From Geosiphon pyriformis (lineage: Eukaryota > Glomeromycota > Glomeromycetes > Archaeosporales > Geosiphonaceae): 64,000 nucleotides of DNA. The translations under genes were made by a program, and so were the position numbers. The notes beneath the pieces were generated by a model. It did no database searches, was not told the DNA's origin, and saw only the letters and a list, made by a program, of their open reading frames with translations. The stretch lies in NCBI GenBank assembly GCA_016748015.1, contig JAAOMT010000786.1, positions 307,121 to 371,120 of the forward strand, in the 5' to 3' direction. Positions 24,076 to 37,409 of this stretch are shown piece by piece (position 1 is the first letter of the stretch; each line of letters opens with the position of its first letter).

Positions 24076-26198
24076 ATGAACCCTCATCTTAAGTACCTAA
24101 ACAAACCATTAGTGGAAACTGATATTGAAATATTCGACATAATAGAAAGGGAAAAAAAACGTCAACGTGAAAGTATCGTTCTTATACCCTCCGAGGTTGG
24201 TTAATGAACCCATTTAAGTTTTCTCCGAATTTTATTGATGAAATCTTTTGTAGAATTTTACATCTCGTGCTGTGATGGAAGCCCTTGGCTCTGTCATGCA
24301 AAACAAATATTCGGAAGGATATCCTGGAGCAAGGTATTTTGGCGAGCTCCATTATTTTACTTTCGTATTATTAGGTGAAGTTTGTTGAATTTCTTTCTGC
24401 AGTGCTTTTCAAATCTTTTGCCTGGGGAGATTCGAAGAATATCTATAGAAATATTTTTATTTATTACTTATTTATTTTATTTAAAACTGACTTCTATCTT
24501 AACTTTTCAAAGATATTATGGTGGCAACGAATATATTGATCAGGCTGAAAGTCTTTGCCAAAAACGTGCTTTAGAAGCATTCAACTTGGACCCATCTAAA
24601 TGGGGAGTCAATGTACAGGCTTTATCCGGTAAAGTTTTATTCTACTAGAAAAATCTAATCATAATTTATTGAAATTCCTCTCAAATTTTATCTTCAGGGG
24701 CTCCGGCTAACTTATACGTATATAGCGCAATCTTAAAACCCCATGAAAGGTTGATGGGGCTCGATTTGCCACATGGTGGACAGTAAATATTAAACAATCC
24801 AGATTTTTTTCTGTGGTTCAACCCCAAAGGGATACCTCTGACAATTATCATTTTGAGCTCATTTAAGATAGTCTCTCTCATGGCTATCAAACAGACACAA
24901 GGAAAGTTTCTGCCATATCAGCATATTTTGAAACACTTCCTTATCGTTTGAACGAGCAAAAGGGGATCATTGATTATGATGCTCTTGAGTCGACAGCCAT
25001 CTTATATCGGCCAAAGGTGATTATTGCGGGCGCTAGCGCCTATCCTCGAAAAATTGATTACCAGCGAATGAAACAAATCACTGATAAAATCAACGCATAC
25101 TTAATGGCGGACATTGCTCATATAAGTGGTAGGAGAGATTTCACTTGAGCTTACGTTAAAACGAGTCTGATCATGCATTTAACACCCGTTTTAATATGGT
25201 ACGTCTTCAGGTTTAATAGCTGCGGGTGTTTTGCCTTCACCTTTTCAATATGCTGATATTGTTACTACCACAACGCATAAATCTTTACGGGGTCCTCGTG
25301 GGGCTCTGATATTTTTCAGAAAGGGATTTAGGAAAGTCGATAAGAAAGGCAAAGGTGAACTTATTTTTTAATTTTCAAATTTAAGATTAATATTTCTAAC
25401 TTTTTAATTTGACTGTATTTAAGAAACTTCTTACGATCTTGAGAATGCCATCAACCAATCAGTATTTCCAGGACACCAAGGTGGACCTCACAATCACACA
25501 ATTACTGCTCTGGCGGTTGCGTTGAAGCAAGCTAAATCTACCATCTTTAAAGAATACCAGGAGCAAGTATTAAAAAATAGCTTGGCATTTGCAGAAGCTT
25601 TTAAAAACAAAGGGTATAAATTGGTCTCTGATGGTACAGATACACATTTGTTGCTGTTGGATTTGAAACCGAAGGTGAGACGGTCCAATTTTTATTTCAA
25701 AATTCAAAGATAAAACACATATAATACGGAAGTTCATTTTCATTTATGTGAAAAATATTTAGGGAATTGATGGGGCTCGGGTAGAACGTATTCTGGAATT
25801 GTCTAACATCGCTGCTAACAAAAACACGGTTCCCGGAGATATTAGTGCCATGATTCCTGGTGGTGTTCGTTTAGGAACTCCCGCAATGACAACGCGTGGT
25901 CTCTCTGAATCGGATTTTGTAAAAGTTGCAGACTTTATTCATCGTGGAGTGGAAATTGCAATAGATTCTAAATCAAAAGTCAAAGGTAAAGTATAATGAA
26001 CCGGCAATTCCCTGTTTTATTTAGTCTCTTAATTAACCATTTCTACCAGGTTCCAAGTTTAAGGATTTCAAAGAATACATTGGGGATCATGGAGAATCTG
26101 ACCCTAGAATTGCGGATTTGAAGAAGGAAGTGATTGAATTTGCAAGTGGTTTTCCTACAATCGGATTTGAAGAAAGTGAAATGAAATTTGGATTGTGA
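24076..26198 (+). CDS. SHMT: Serine hydroxymethyltransferase
   Basis: PLP enzyme converting serine and tetrahydrofolate to glycine and 5,10-methylene-tetrahydrofolate, the main source of one-carbon units. Nine exons: 24076-24195, 24254-24333, 24513-24628, 24698-24782, 24872-25128, 25211-25354, 25424-25674, 25763-25985 and 26050-26198, summing to 1,425 nt (474 aa), the usual length of a cytosolic form. Visible motifs are [17 protein letters not shown], the folate/PLP region LPHGGHLSHGY rebuilt across an intron, and the PLP lysine in [13 protein letters not shown] (Lys243). No presequence precedes [12 protein letters not shown], so I infer the cytosolic isoform. All introns are GT-AG. Confidence 0.97.
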
Positions 26199-27014
26199 AT
26201 CATTGCCTGTGACAATATCTCCAATTCAGGTAACAAGATCTCTTATTGAAAGATTTCATGAGGCTTAGATATGGTTTTGAAGCCGTGAACATGTTTTGAG
26301 AATAACAACCCTTGCATATGGAAATAGAACTTTTTTTTGACATAAATCGGGGATTTAATATCACCTATCTTCAGCTTATTGATATTAATTACACTTTCAG
26401 AACATCGATGTTTGTTTTTGTTTTTGTATTCGAAGGTTCAAAATTAGAAACTTTATACAAAGGTCTGCTACACGAAATGAAAAGTAACTAATGATATATA
26501 AAATAGGTATTCATTGTATATATTTTCCTATTTTAGTATTATATTTTGTGAGTAAATGACTTTGATTAGTAATATTGGGGATAAGGGTCCTTATATCACT
26601 GTAAAACCAAGCAATGCCCGGAGAAAGATTTCCCGAGCGCCATTTTCATCTTTATCTATCACAATCACACAATTTCGGCAATTGTACACTTTGAACCTTC
26701 CGATTCTTTGGATGTTGCCACATTTGAAGTGTAAGGTTTGCATTTTATATATTCAAACAAAATTATTTAGTTACTTATTATTATATGAAAACAATATAAA
26801 ATATGTAATAAAATACCCAAGTTTCTTAAATTTTTAATACATAAAAAATTGTTATTACAAAATAAATAAATGACAAAAAAAAACAAAATTAAAAATGCGT
26901 CATGATTAACCAATTCTTTTATCAAAAGTGATGATATCATATGCTAAAGTCTCGAGTTCATTTACTTAATAAAGCGTATTGCATGGTTTCCAAATACAAA
27001 ATTACCTCAAAATA
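26199..27014. other. Intergenic region with an ambiguous coding-like patch
   Basis: Mostly AT-rich. The stretch 26556-26760 is less AT-rich and is open in two overlapping frames. One gives a 93-codon ORF starting MTLISNIGDKGPYITV; the other gives HFEPSDSLDVATFEV ending at a good GTAAGG donor near 26735. I cannot build a full gene from either, so this may be a gene fragment or pseudogene. Confidence 0.35.
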
Positions 27015-27627
27015 ATGTCTTTTATATACGATACCATTAAATTTTTACCAATTTTCTTCCTATGTTTATTGATAGTTGGCATAATGATCCTGTTTGGTAA
27101 GCAAAAAAAGGTGTTTGGCAGTCTATCACTCAAAATATACAAATATTCTGTTCAACTTCCTCTTACTTTTGACCTCAACAGCCTATTTGATCTTGTGGAA
27201 ATTAATACTATGCGAAAATAACTTCTTCCGAGAGCTTGTAGGGTTGCCTAAATTCACAAAACGGCAACAATATCTAAATGAACATCAGTCGGTGGCAAAG
27301 ACTAATAGACTTCAACAGCATTCAAGAAAAAATTCTCATGCTTCAAAACATTTGAAGCACTCAAAAGCTGCTTCGACGTCTATCACCCAAGGAACAAATA
27401 CTTCGCTTTCTCAACACAGAGCTTCTAATAGTTTGGGGAGTGGTGTGGATATTCCAATCATGCGGCATCGAAAAGATTCTTCTGCTCATATAACAAGTTC
27501 CAAATCACGGGAAGACATCATTTTAGCTCAGCGTGCTCGAGATTCCAATAGTGTAAATTTGGCTAGAGTTGCAGCTGCCAAACCAAACGACAATTCGCTG
27601 AAATTTGAGGAGGGCTATATTTCTTGA
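27015..27627 (+). CDS. Small membrane-anchored protein of unknown function
   Basis: Not recognised. Two exons, 27015-27096 and 27182-27627, joined by an 85-nt intron with GTAAGC donor and pyrimidine-rich TCAACAG acceptor, sum to 528 nt (175 aa). The N-terminus is strongly hydrophobic (residues about 9-37, IKFLPIFFLCLLIVG and onward), giving one or two membrane segments. It is followed by CENNFFRELVGLPKFTKRQQY and then a Ser/His/Lys-rich disordered tail. This looks like a single-pass organelle or ER membrane protein with a soluble tail. The unspliced second frame lacks an ATG, which supports the intron. Confidence 0.7.
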
Positions 27628-28025
27628 AATAGTACAAGCGATAATAATTCAGGTCAATCAATACCCGTACGCTACTTTAAATCTTGAACAATTACGGTAA
27701 CTTTCTGAATAGAATTCAGAAAGTAATTTTTGAGATCATTGGAATTACCTAAAAGCGGCTCATTTTCTTTGGTAAGTAAATTTCCATATTCATCATTAGC
27801 TCTGAATCATGGAATTTAAAATTTTGTATTTTTGATGATAATTCCATTGAATTTTTTAGTAACTTATCCCCTTTATTACATCTTATGAAGGTTTATTTAC
27901 TATTCAAAGCACAAGTTTTTTATTTTCAATTACGGTTATATTGAAATATCCTTTCTTTTTAACTGTCACCCAATAATATAAATAAAAGTAATATCAAACA
28001 AAAACAAAAATTCTTTTAATAACAT
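27628..28025. other. Convergent 3' intergenic region
   Basis: About 400 bp between the 3' ends of the small membrane protein gene (+) and gamma-adaptin (-). AT-rich, with no gene seen. Confidence 0.5.
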
Positions 28026-31000
28026 TCACCAGACGTCTTCTGGAAAGCCATTAAATTCCCAGATCTCGTCTACTTTTGCATCAGTTGGTGTTTGATAGAC
28101 AACCCTAAGTCTTAGTCGAACATTGGTCTTTAAGGATAATTAAAAAAAAGTTAAAATTGACTGCAAGTCCTCGAATTATAAAGAAATGTTAATTACCTTT
28201 TGAGGGTTAGCGACGCGAATAAGCTGGGTCGCAGTCGCTCCAGGTGGAATAATCGTTGATGATGGAGTCTGCATTTGCAATTTTTGAGTCTGTGGAATCA
28301 TGAAAGTGGGAAGAGTGATTAGAAGAAGTATAAATGCAGTTGAAAGTTCAAATAAAAACCTTGTGAACCGCCGCCTGGAATAATAAATTTTGTATAGTTG
28401 TTCCAAGTCCAATATTATGGAATGTGACGTTAATATTTAAAACGTTAGGAGTCGTCGGGTCTTTAGATGGATCAAGTGTTATTTTGAATCCATCCTTGTC
28501 ATATGCCGTATAATTACCTGTACGAAAAGAAGGTTTAGGAATTTACTTCGTGATGCATTAGATCAAAGAAAATATCAACTTGCTTTGAGGAATAGTAGTA
28601 GGAGACGGAATAGGGGATGGTTGTCGCATCGGAGTTTGTGGCAACCCAGAACTCTGAGGAAGAGTCGATGGTTGCGAAGGGATGGAAGGTTGATGAGAAT
28701 TGGTCAATCCTAGAAGACCAAGACTCTCTAACGGATTTTGCAGTGGAGGTTGTTTTGAAGCAGTTGCAGCAGGATTAATAGACGTAGCAGATGTGGTACT
28801 AGTGGGATTATCAAATAAACTCATTATATCATTTTTAGTGGAAGTTACAGGCTTTGAAGTCGTAGAAGCAGCATTTCCAAAAATATCAGCCAAAAGATCA
28901 GCTGTATTTTGCTCGGGGGCTGCTTTTTTAGAATCAGAAACAAGATTTCCATCATCCAAATCTAAAAGACCCTAGTGTGAGAAAGAATTGTAATAATTTC
29001 ATAAGACATTGGCGTCAGTGATAAATCCATGATTGAACAAGTAGAGATACTTACGCCTCCTTCATCGTTACCCTCACTTTTGATTCCAACCATATCTTGG
29101 GCTATATCAAATAATTGTTAACAAGGGGTTTCTATCGATAATAAAATATCTACAAATAATATTTACAAGATTTATTTTGTTCCTCTTTGATTTCTGGTAT
29201 GGGCATTCGTTCCAAGATAGCAGGTCGAATATTTTCAAATTTGAACAAATTTTTATATTCCACTGCTCGTTGTTGTATTTCAACTTCAATGCTTGTACTG
29301 TATTTTTCAAGATTAGCCTGTATACGCTGAACCACTGACGAGTTGGTGAATCTCGAAGTGAGTTTCATCAAAGCTGTCAAACCATATTCTCGGACAATTT
29401 GGTTAGCGTAAGGTCCTGCCAATATGGATTCCAAAAGGTCAACAACATCTGATTCATTCACCTTTAAAATAGTCGAGGTATTAAAAAAAGAGCCTAATAA
29501 CATTTGGGACGAGAATAGATTTTTTGCTCTTTATTACCTCTCTTACGAGTTCCTCTTCTTCGAAACTACCTCCTTTTATCAAAATATCACCATATTCTCC
29601 AATTACCCATATTCCACCTAAAGTGAGGGATTCCTAAAGATCAAGCTTATGTTATTAATGAAAAGAAATTTGAGAAATGAATTATAACCCATCTTCGTCT
29701 AAAATTTTACCTGTGAGATGTCTGCTTTCAATGCAGAATATAGCTTTTGCACTGTATAAGCGTTCAAATCCGGTGTTTGAGCCACTAGACGAATAAAGTT
29801 TGACAAAATTTCTTCCCGAACATAATTGCCGGCCTATTAAAATAGAGAGAATCAATGGGATTATTACGAAAGCAAATAATATGAATGAATAATGTCCTCA
29901 CCAACTTCAACACGCGTAACACAGTGTCAATGTGCCATCGTTTATTAGGAGCAAAACTAATATAGAGTGATTAAAAGTTTTGGTTGCTTCTGTAACTCGG
30001 AAAAATTCCTGCCAAAAAAATCTTACCGGTCTGCGGCTAAACATATTTTGGTGGTCATCCCTTGTTTGAATTCATTATCAGCAACTTCCAGAAAGGCTAA
30101 TAATTCACGAGTCAATACACGAACGTTGGATTCGTTGATTAATGCAAAGGCCAATTCTAATGCTCTTCGTCTTATTGAGATATCACCATCGCGTAGACAA
30201 TCAAGTATAATATTTCGATGTCGTTGTACAGCATTAGTGTCCAATGAAACCGTTTTATTCAGAGTTGTAAGCGCGACATATCTAACAAAATGTTAATATT
30301 AATAAGAAATTAATAAGCAAAAAAATCGAATATGCGCATTATAATACCTGATATTGTTGTCTCGATTCGTTAAAAACTTGCCTAAAATATTGATAGCTAA
30401 TACGCGAAGTCCGGAATCAGATTGAATCTCCATAATTGTTTGAACCGTTTCGTAAAGTATTGAATTTCCAACATTTTTAGTTGATTCTGTGTTTGTTGCA
30501 ACCTTTGAAGATAGATAATGATTTTATTCATCAAATATATTTAATTTGTGATATGAGAATAAATGGCTTGTACAAAAAAAAAGACAGACCTGTGCAAGTA
30601 CATCGTTCATTGCTTCACTGGCCTCTTTATCACCTTTTCCTAAAATTCTCAAAAGTCTCAATATTTTGACTTGAAGGAAAGGATCAGTCACACCAGTGAC
30701 ATCATGTTCAGGAGAGAATCCTGCAGTGACAAGACTTTTTAAATGACGGACTAGTAATGGAACGTCCTGTAGAAAAATTGAAAGCTTGATTTTGATTTTG
30801 ATTTTGATATAAAACAAAATTTTCGAGCTAAACCTTCTGAAATGCTTTTAATGCTTCGTTGCTTTCGTAGCACATTTCCGTTATAAGTGTAGTGCCAGTG
30901 AGCAAGACACCATGATTTCTATCACTTAGAAGAGATCTTGCTCGGCTTAAGAAATTCTCCTGAAGTTCAGGAACTTTTCGGATGATTCGCATGGCACATA

Positions 31001-31762
31001 AAGCGGCCTAAAAAATTCGTGCCAATTTCTATTACGATCAAAATATTGACAAGTAGTGAGTTGTGTTAAGCATCAATATATAGCAATTATTAACGATTTA
31101 CCTTCTTGCGAATATATGTATTTGAACTACCAAGCAACTTTTCTACTTCAGAGCATAAATCGCGTGCCATTTCCGGAGAAGATATGTTCCCCAAGGTACA
31201 TAAGCCCAAACCTACAATATACATATTTGAGTGATTCATGTCCCTACAGAAATATTTATTGTAGTTATATTTATGCTAAAACTTTAATCGAGATTTTTTG
31301 ATGAAAAAAATCAATTTTTAAAAAATATTTAAATTTGAAGGATACTTTTTCAATGAATTCGTTACCAGAGTTAACACTTCTTGATTTTCGTCAAGCAACA
31401 GCATTATTCCCAGGTATCCCAATCGTTTGTCAGCAAAACGATTAGATGCGACCAATTTTAAGCATTCGATTTGTCCAAAATGGGCCGGGTATCCCAGCAT
31501 GTGTATATAGAGCAACTTCGCCACGTTTGCATGTCGAGCATCATTGTTTTCTTCCCTAAAGCTTGTCCGAATTGCAGCGGATTCTTTTTGAATTACTGCT
31601 CTTTCATCAGCCGCCGTCTTACAGGCGCGAATCGCTTTTATTAGGTCTTCAATAATAATAAAAATGAAAGTTTTGATTGGTTTGGATGTGCAAAATTAAA
31701 TTCTTTTAGAGTTCATTCGACGAAAGTGAAAGGGGATTACCTTTCAATCTATAGTATGGCAT
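28026..31762 (-). CDS. APL4: AP-1 complex gamma-adaptin
   Basis: Large subunit of the AP-1 clathrin adaptor, acting at the trans-Golgi and endosomes. The minus-strand gene starts at ATG 31762 with a 22-nt first exon (MPYYRLK), joins at 31646 to [20 protein letters not shown], and is split by many short introns. The armadillo-like trunk is clear ([80 protein letters not shown]). The hinge (28558-28980) is Pro/Ser/Gln-rich and carries a clathrin-box-like LLDLD near 28955-28970. The C-terminal ear (28026-28530) ends at [12 protein letters not shown] did not resolve every exon edge, so the exact length is not stated. Confidence 0.95.
28950..28975 (-). other. Clathrin-box motif LLDLD in adaptin hinge
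   Basis: On the minus strand the exon following the intron near 28976 begins with GLLDLDD. LLDLD fits the clathrin box consensus (L-hydrophobic-x-hydrophobic-D/E) found in adaptin hinges. Confidence 0.75.
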
Positions 31763-32038
31763 TTTTTGAGTTTCAGTTGAAAGGTTGCTACGAACTTTAT
31801 ATTTACATCTAATGAGAAAAAGATGATTGGTTGCTTGGTGATAACTGATAATTGGTTGATCACATCAGCCGTTTTTCTTCAGTAAACTGGTTTTATTCCA
31901 ACAGGGATATTATTTAATTCGCTAAGAAAAAAGATACCAAAAATCGTAACGAAGTATTTCTTTGATTTTGGATGTGTTCAAAACCAAAAATCAAAATCTC
32001 AATATTATCAAAGTGATATCTATATTCTTATCAAAATT

Positions 32039-32809
32039 CTATTTAAGTTTTTTTAATCGTTTATCCTTTCTATAGAGGCCAGTTAATAAAAGGTTATATT
32101 TCGCAATTTTTTCTTGATCCCATCCATGCTCTCTGAACCAATTGAATTGGTTTTCCTTTACGCTCACTTTCAAATGTAAATGTGCAAGATTTCGCGCATT
32201 TCCATGATTCAATGTCATTTTTTCGAATTCTAATCTTTCCCATGGTGCTTTTGAATTTATCGTTTCTTCTTCTAAAACTTTACAAGCCAAGTAAAACATT
32301 TGAAAAATTTCATCATCGGTACATTCCGAAAGCCTTTCGATATGTCGAATTGGAGTGATAATAAACATCGGTCTCGCTTTTGCATCGAGCCAAATTTGAT
32401 GTAACATATTGCACTCTTGATTTTTTGTAAAAGAATATTCTAAACGGGAGGTCCTATTAGTTTCCGATTCTGTGTCACATGCTAAACAATTCTGAACTTT
32501 CCTTGGGGGTTGTCGGTGAACTTCGACGACATTTACCAAAAAACCAGTTTCAGGAGTTTCGTTCACAAATAACTTAAAATGCTCCTTGTGGTTTTCAACT
32601 TCAATTTCGTTTAAAATATTTCGAAAGAAATTCACAGCACGTTTAAAGGTTGCAGAATCATCTTCCAATTTAATGTAATTTGCGTCGCCTAGATAGTCAA
32701 TCAATCGACAGGGTACTTCAGGTGAAAAGCGAAACTTTTTGGCGGAAGTAAAAGCTTTTCTGAAATTTCTAAAGCCCGATCCATTTGGAGCTTTTCCATC
32801 AGTTTCCAT
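32039..32809 (-). CDS. HIT-like domain protein
   Basis: One uninterrupted exon; the first ATG is at 32809 (METDGKAPNGSG), giving 256 codons. The frame is open to 32821 via a GTG. Features that suggest the histidine-triad fold are NCLACDTE (a CxxC as in many HIT proteins), MFIITPIRHIERLSECTDDEI (typical strand then helix) and NHGNARNLAHLHLKV near the C-terminus, which resembles the HxHxHxx active-site strand. The third position reads Lys rather than His, so catalysis may differ or be lost. The protein ends in a basic tail (YRKDKRLKKLK). The substrate is unknown. Confidence 0.65.
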   Translation of the reverse strand: METDGKAPNGSGFRNFRKAFTSAKKFRFSPEVPCRLIDYLGDANYIKLEDDSATFKRAVNFFRNILNEIEVENHKEHFKLFVNETPETGFLVNVVEVHRQPPRKVQNCLACDTESETNRTSRLEYSFTKNQECNMLHQIWLDAKARPMFIITPIRHIERLSECTDDEIFQMFYLACKVLEEETINSKAPWERLEFEKMTLNHGNARNLAHLHLKVSVKENQFNWFREHGWDQEKIAKYNLLLTGLYRKDKRLKKLK

Positions 32810-34347
32810 ACCAGACAACACACTTTGGTTTCAATAAGTGGTGCCCGAGAATATGCAGATAGGGCTTATCATCCAAAATTTTGCATCACCATCACCCCAT
32901 CATTATAATAATAATAATAATAATGATAATAATGATAATAATAATCATCATCATCATCATGAAACTTTAAATGATAGTTAACCATAATAAGCAACGAATA
33001 AAGGTTAATAATATAAGTTAAAAATGAGTTATTGAGAACAATTTAAATTAATTAAAAATATATTTTGAATAAAAAAAATATTATTATTCAAATTTCATTT
33101 TTTTATAAATGCCATTATTTTAATTAAAAATATTAAATCATTATTTTTTTATTTCAGTTTTTGTATACAAAAATTTTGAAAATATTAAATTAAATAAAAA
33201 TAAATTATAAATACATACACAAAAAAATATTTAACCCAAAAATATAATAGAATCAAACTGATCTTGTGATTGTATGCTATCCTTTATAAAATCTTTTACC
33301 ATGTGAATTATATGACCATATAATGTGCTTATGACATCACTTTCGAATTGCTTTTAAAATTTAGATTTTTTCCCAAGTTTGTTATCATTTTAATAAAAAA
33401 CCCCAATTATTTGTAATCACCAAATTGCGGGCGTTATTTTTGTCCTGACAAAAAAATGCGCCTTTGGACACTGTCGAAAATTATTAATATTATTTATCAA
33501 AGTCCTCATTCAATAATTTATTGTGTGATACCTAAAATAAGTTATGGTTCTATAACAACGATTCTAATACCCACACGCGTCATCATTTTTTTATCTGTAG
33601 ATTGAACACGAACGTGCACATTTAAACATTCTATCCCAAAAAGGAAATCCAAGATACCACCCAAATTATCTCCGCTACTTTGACCTTTAATATATTTACA
33701 GAAAGGAACAAGGAAATATTCTTCCCTCTTGTTCGTTTGCCCATCCTGGTTTAACAAACAATTGTCGCTTCTATTCACTTGTGATATTAAGTTTTCCTTT
33801 TAAATTACTCTTTTCATGCTTCCATGTTGCTTTGTTTTGAAAAAATAAGACCAAAAAACTTGATACCCAGTTTTCGGCTCGTTCTTCTTTAAAATCTAGT
33901 ATATTTTCACGATTCACTTTTATCTTAGTAGAAGTAAAATCTCAAGTTTATTTTCACTTATATTAATTCTTTTTAAACCTTGTTTTTATGAAATATAAAA
34001 ATAACCAGCGAAACCTAACACTTCGAACAAAAGGACGCTGGACGATTCCGATTTCACTTTAAAGCCAACAAAAAAATTAACAATATTTCACCCCACTCTC
34101 AGTTACTACTTGATTTTGCCCTCTTTTCCTGGAGAAAATTTGGTTTTTAAATTACTCCATTGAACTGGTATTGATATAGAGAAACGTCGGTTACCTTTTG
34201 TTTTTAAAGGTGGACATCCTTCATTGCATACACCACATTTTTTAGCATCTTGTACTTGTCACAAGCGGCTACAAGTAAAATACCTTGCCGATATATCATT
34301 GCTATTTGCTCTCACCTTGACTACGGCCATTTATAGTACTATTTTTA
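32810..34347. other. Long AT-rich intergenic region with microsatellite
   Basis: About 1.5 kb. It includes an imperfect ATA/ATC/ATG trinucleotide microsatellite (about 32880-32965) and a long A/T-rich stretch (33000-33240). A 78-codon minus-strand frame at 33542-33778 (ending VGIRIVVIEP) has no recognisable family and could be a fragment or chance. The last part should hold the promoter of the DIL/ankyrin gene. Confidence 0.5.
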
Positions 34348-37300
34348 TTGTTTATTACGATGGCGGAGGCTCAGTTTGACCAAAGACCTCAACAACAGCT
34401 TCATCAAAAATACTATCATGAAAAATCTCATCAAGGATCCTATGTTAGAGATAGCGGTTTTCAGGAGTCGCCACTAGATATTGCTGCCACCGTGGATGGT
34501 CATATCGATACTGCGAAATTTTTAGGAAAAAAATTGATGAATGACGAAAAAACAACACAAAATTCTAGTGTATTAGATCCTTGGGGAACCACAATTGATC
34601 AAGAAGAATTTACCAAATCAATTAAATTCAACAAATCGTTACCACCAACTCCATCCGCTTCTTCTGATGAGGATACAATCGAGGATAATTTTAATCAATT
34701 TTCAGAAATGCTCAAAGTTAACAAAACTACAACTAACGATATTATTATGATTGATGGTCTTGGTGACGAGAAAACAATCATGTTGAACGTAGAATTATCA
34801 GAAGAACAAAAAAAAGAAAAGATCAATAACATCTTTTCATTGGCAGCCAGCAGTGGTAATGTTGAAAGAGTATCAAAAATGTTGGAGAATTCCAGAAAAT
34901 ATATTGATATTGATGCTCAGGATGAAAATGGCACAACTCCATTGATTTATGCATCATGCTTTGGTCATGAAAGTATCGTGTTTACACTTTTAGAAGCGGG
35001 AGCTAAAGTGGATGCCCATGATCGAAGTAAGTGACCAATAGCACGAAATAAAGGTGAAAATCGAATCAAAATGAGAGCCATGAAAATTTAACCAACATCC
35101 CTCAAGTGGGAGGATGTGTGAATCATGTTTCAAAATTTGGCAAAAACTCTTAACATCCTACACATAAATTTCGAAAATTACTCATTTTTCATAAATGCAT
35201 TAGAGAAATACAGAAAATTAAAGAGAATTTTGAAAATTCCTTTATTCAAAAGACCTTTTTCATTAATCTTCATAATATCAGATGGTTGGACACCTTTGAT
35301 GTGGGCAACAAATAACAATCATAGCTCTACTATTCGGCTCCTTTTGGATCATGGGGCGGATGCTGGTGCTAAATCAGTAAAAGGACATACCGTGTTTAAC
35401 TTTGTTCCCCCGGATAATCACAAAATTGCCGAGATATTTATACGTAACCCACAACGGGATAGTTGGTCAAGTAATGGAAGTCTTGGAAGATGGTCATTTA
35501 AAATGGATGACGAAAATGGATGGTATCTTATTGGAGACGCTGAAAACCGCCTTGAAGAGTCCCTGGCGGAGGCAGAAATGAAAAGAAGAATGATGATGGA
35601 AAGTGCTATTAATCTTGATGTTGATTTGGAAGGCTTAGGCTTGGATGAACTAGAAGTAAATATATAGATCTTGAACGTTTTATTGGTTCTCAACTCTTAA
35701 TGACAATATGAGTTTTTTATCATGAAATAGAGCCTCGAAGAAGAGCTACCATCAAAATTTGTATGGGAGCACTGTCTGCCTCATCAAATGTTTGTTTTCT
35801 CTTCAGAAGATATTCCACATATAATTCACACGGTGATCACCAATATGCAACCTATCCGTTCCAAAGCCCAAAAACCGGTACCAGCAAATGTTTTATTTCT
35901 AAGTGCAAGATTTGCACATTATTTCAGTAGTCCTGAATTATTAGAAGAACTTCTTTACGCAATATTTGACACAATTGATATGGTCGTCCGGGTATGTTTT
36001 CTTGTTTTTTTAAAATACAAATTCCTTCCTTCGCTCACCTTGTTTTTTCCCAAATTTAGTCAAAACCGGATGACATGACTCTTCAATCATTTTGGATTTC
36101 GAATTGCACACTTTTTTTATATTATTTGAAGAAGGATGCTGGCCTCTCAGAGGCCACTTTAGAATACCAAATTCGCTTTGCTGAACTTATTCACGACATA
36201 TTTGTATTATTGGTTCGTGATGCTGAAAGAAGATTTGACAAAATTTTGGAAGCATCTATGCTAGACTTTGAAACAATTCCACTCGATGATGTTCGCTTTG
36301 AAGGTGAATGGCGTGTCTTCAGAAGTCTGACACGTAGATCACACAGCCCATCATCAACAGTGGCAACTTCAAACCCAATAGCCACAACTAGTAGTACCAC
36401 AATACCAACAGGATGTTCGGTAAAATCAAGCCCAAATTTGAGAAGAAGTGCTTCGACTTCTGGTGTACCATCATCAACTCGACCTACACCACCTTCTCCT
36501 CGACAAAGAAGTCAACCATCACCACGAAATATTACTTCTCTTCTTTCTTCTACACTTTTTATTTTGCAAACTTATGAACTCCATCCAAGCATCGTTGAAC
36601 AAATAATCTCACAAATTTATCATTATATATCGAGCGAGCTCTTCAACGGGATTTTGTCAAAGAAAAAATATTTATGTCGTTCAAAAGCAATGCAAATTCG
36701 ACTCAATGTCTCCATCCTTGAGGATTGGATACGTACAAACAATCTTCTGCCTAATGCTATATCTCATTTTCAACCATTGATTCAACTCTTACAACTACTT
36801 CAATGTTGGTCTCAAATGGCCGACTTCACAATCATGGTTCAAACTACCAAAGAATTGCATTTGATCAATCCCGCTCAATTAAAACGAGTGATGAAAAATT
36901 ATCGGTATGAAATTAAAGAAACTCGATTACCTGAAGAATGTCAGCAATATATTTTACAACTTGAAGAAGATCATGAGCGACGGAAAAAACGTCATTCTGG
37001 TGAAAGCCTTAGAAGTGTACGAAGTGAGTCGAGCCTTTACCTTATTGGTAACATAAGTCCAACCAACGCTAATGGTGGAACTGGATGGGAAGAAGAAGAA
37101 GATTTAATGGAGACAAAAGATAGTAAAATGTTACTTCCCTTTGCCATTCCTACAAGCACCGAAATGCTGGCGAAATACGGTCGAAAAGAGAAAGCGTCTG
37201 ACTTTATTCCGGTTGTCCCTGATGAATGGATGGAAAAATTGGATGTAGGAATGCGGCATGGTACTAGCAGTGTCGTAGAGGAACTCACCTCACAATGGGA

Positions 37301-37409
37301 AGCAGATTATAATGAGGATGAGGATGATGATGAGGATGACGAAGAATTGGATCAAACCATTGTTAGTCTAGAACAAACGCAACATTCAGAAAATTTTGGC
37401 GAGGCCTAA
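34348..37409 (+). CDS. Ankyrin-repeat and DIL (dilute) domain protein
   Basis: Combines ankyrin repeats with the dilute domain first known from the myosin V cargo tail; fungal proteins of this layout are not motors. Four exons: 34348-35026, 35282-35655, 35731-35991 and 36060-37409, summing to 2,664 nt (887 aa). An acidic N-terminus precedes ankyrin repeats (FSLAASSGNVERVSKML; GTTPLIYASCFGHESIVFTLLEAGAKVDAHDR; GWTPLMWATNNNHSSTIRLLLDHGAD), the third being rebuilt across intron 1. The DIL region runs from VWEHCLPHQMFVF through LQSFWISNCTLFLYYLKKD to LLQCWSQMADF and INPAQLKRVMKNY. A Ser/Pro-rich insert (about 36330-36530) interrupts it and the C-terminus is acidic. The start could also be ATG 34360 (MAEAQ). 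A role in cargo or vesicle tethering is inference. Confidence 0.9.

Noticed and set aside
27094-27627. A 177-codon unspliced frame for the small membrane protein, or a 24-nt intron
   Set aside because: The frame begins with TTG and has no ATG. A 24-nt intron is too short. An 85-nt GT-AG intron from 27097 to 27181 joins the ATG exon at 27015 in phase.
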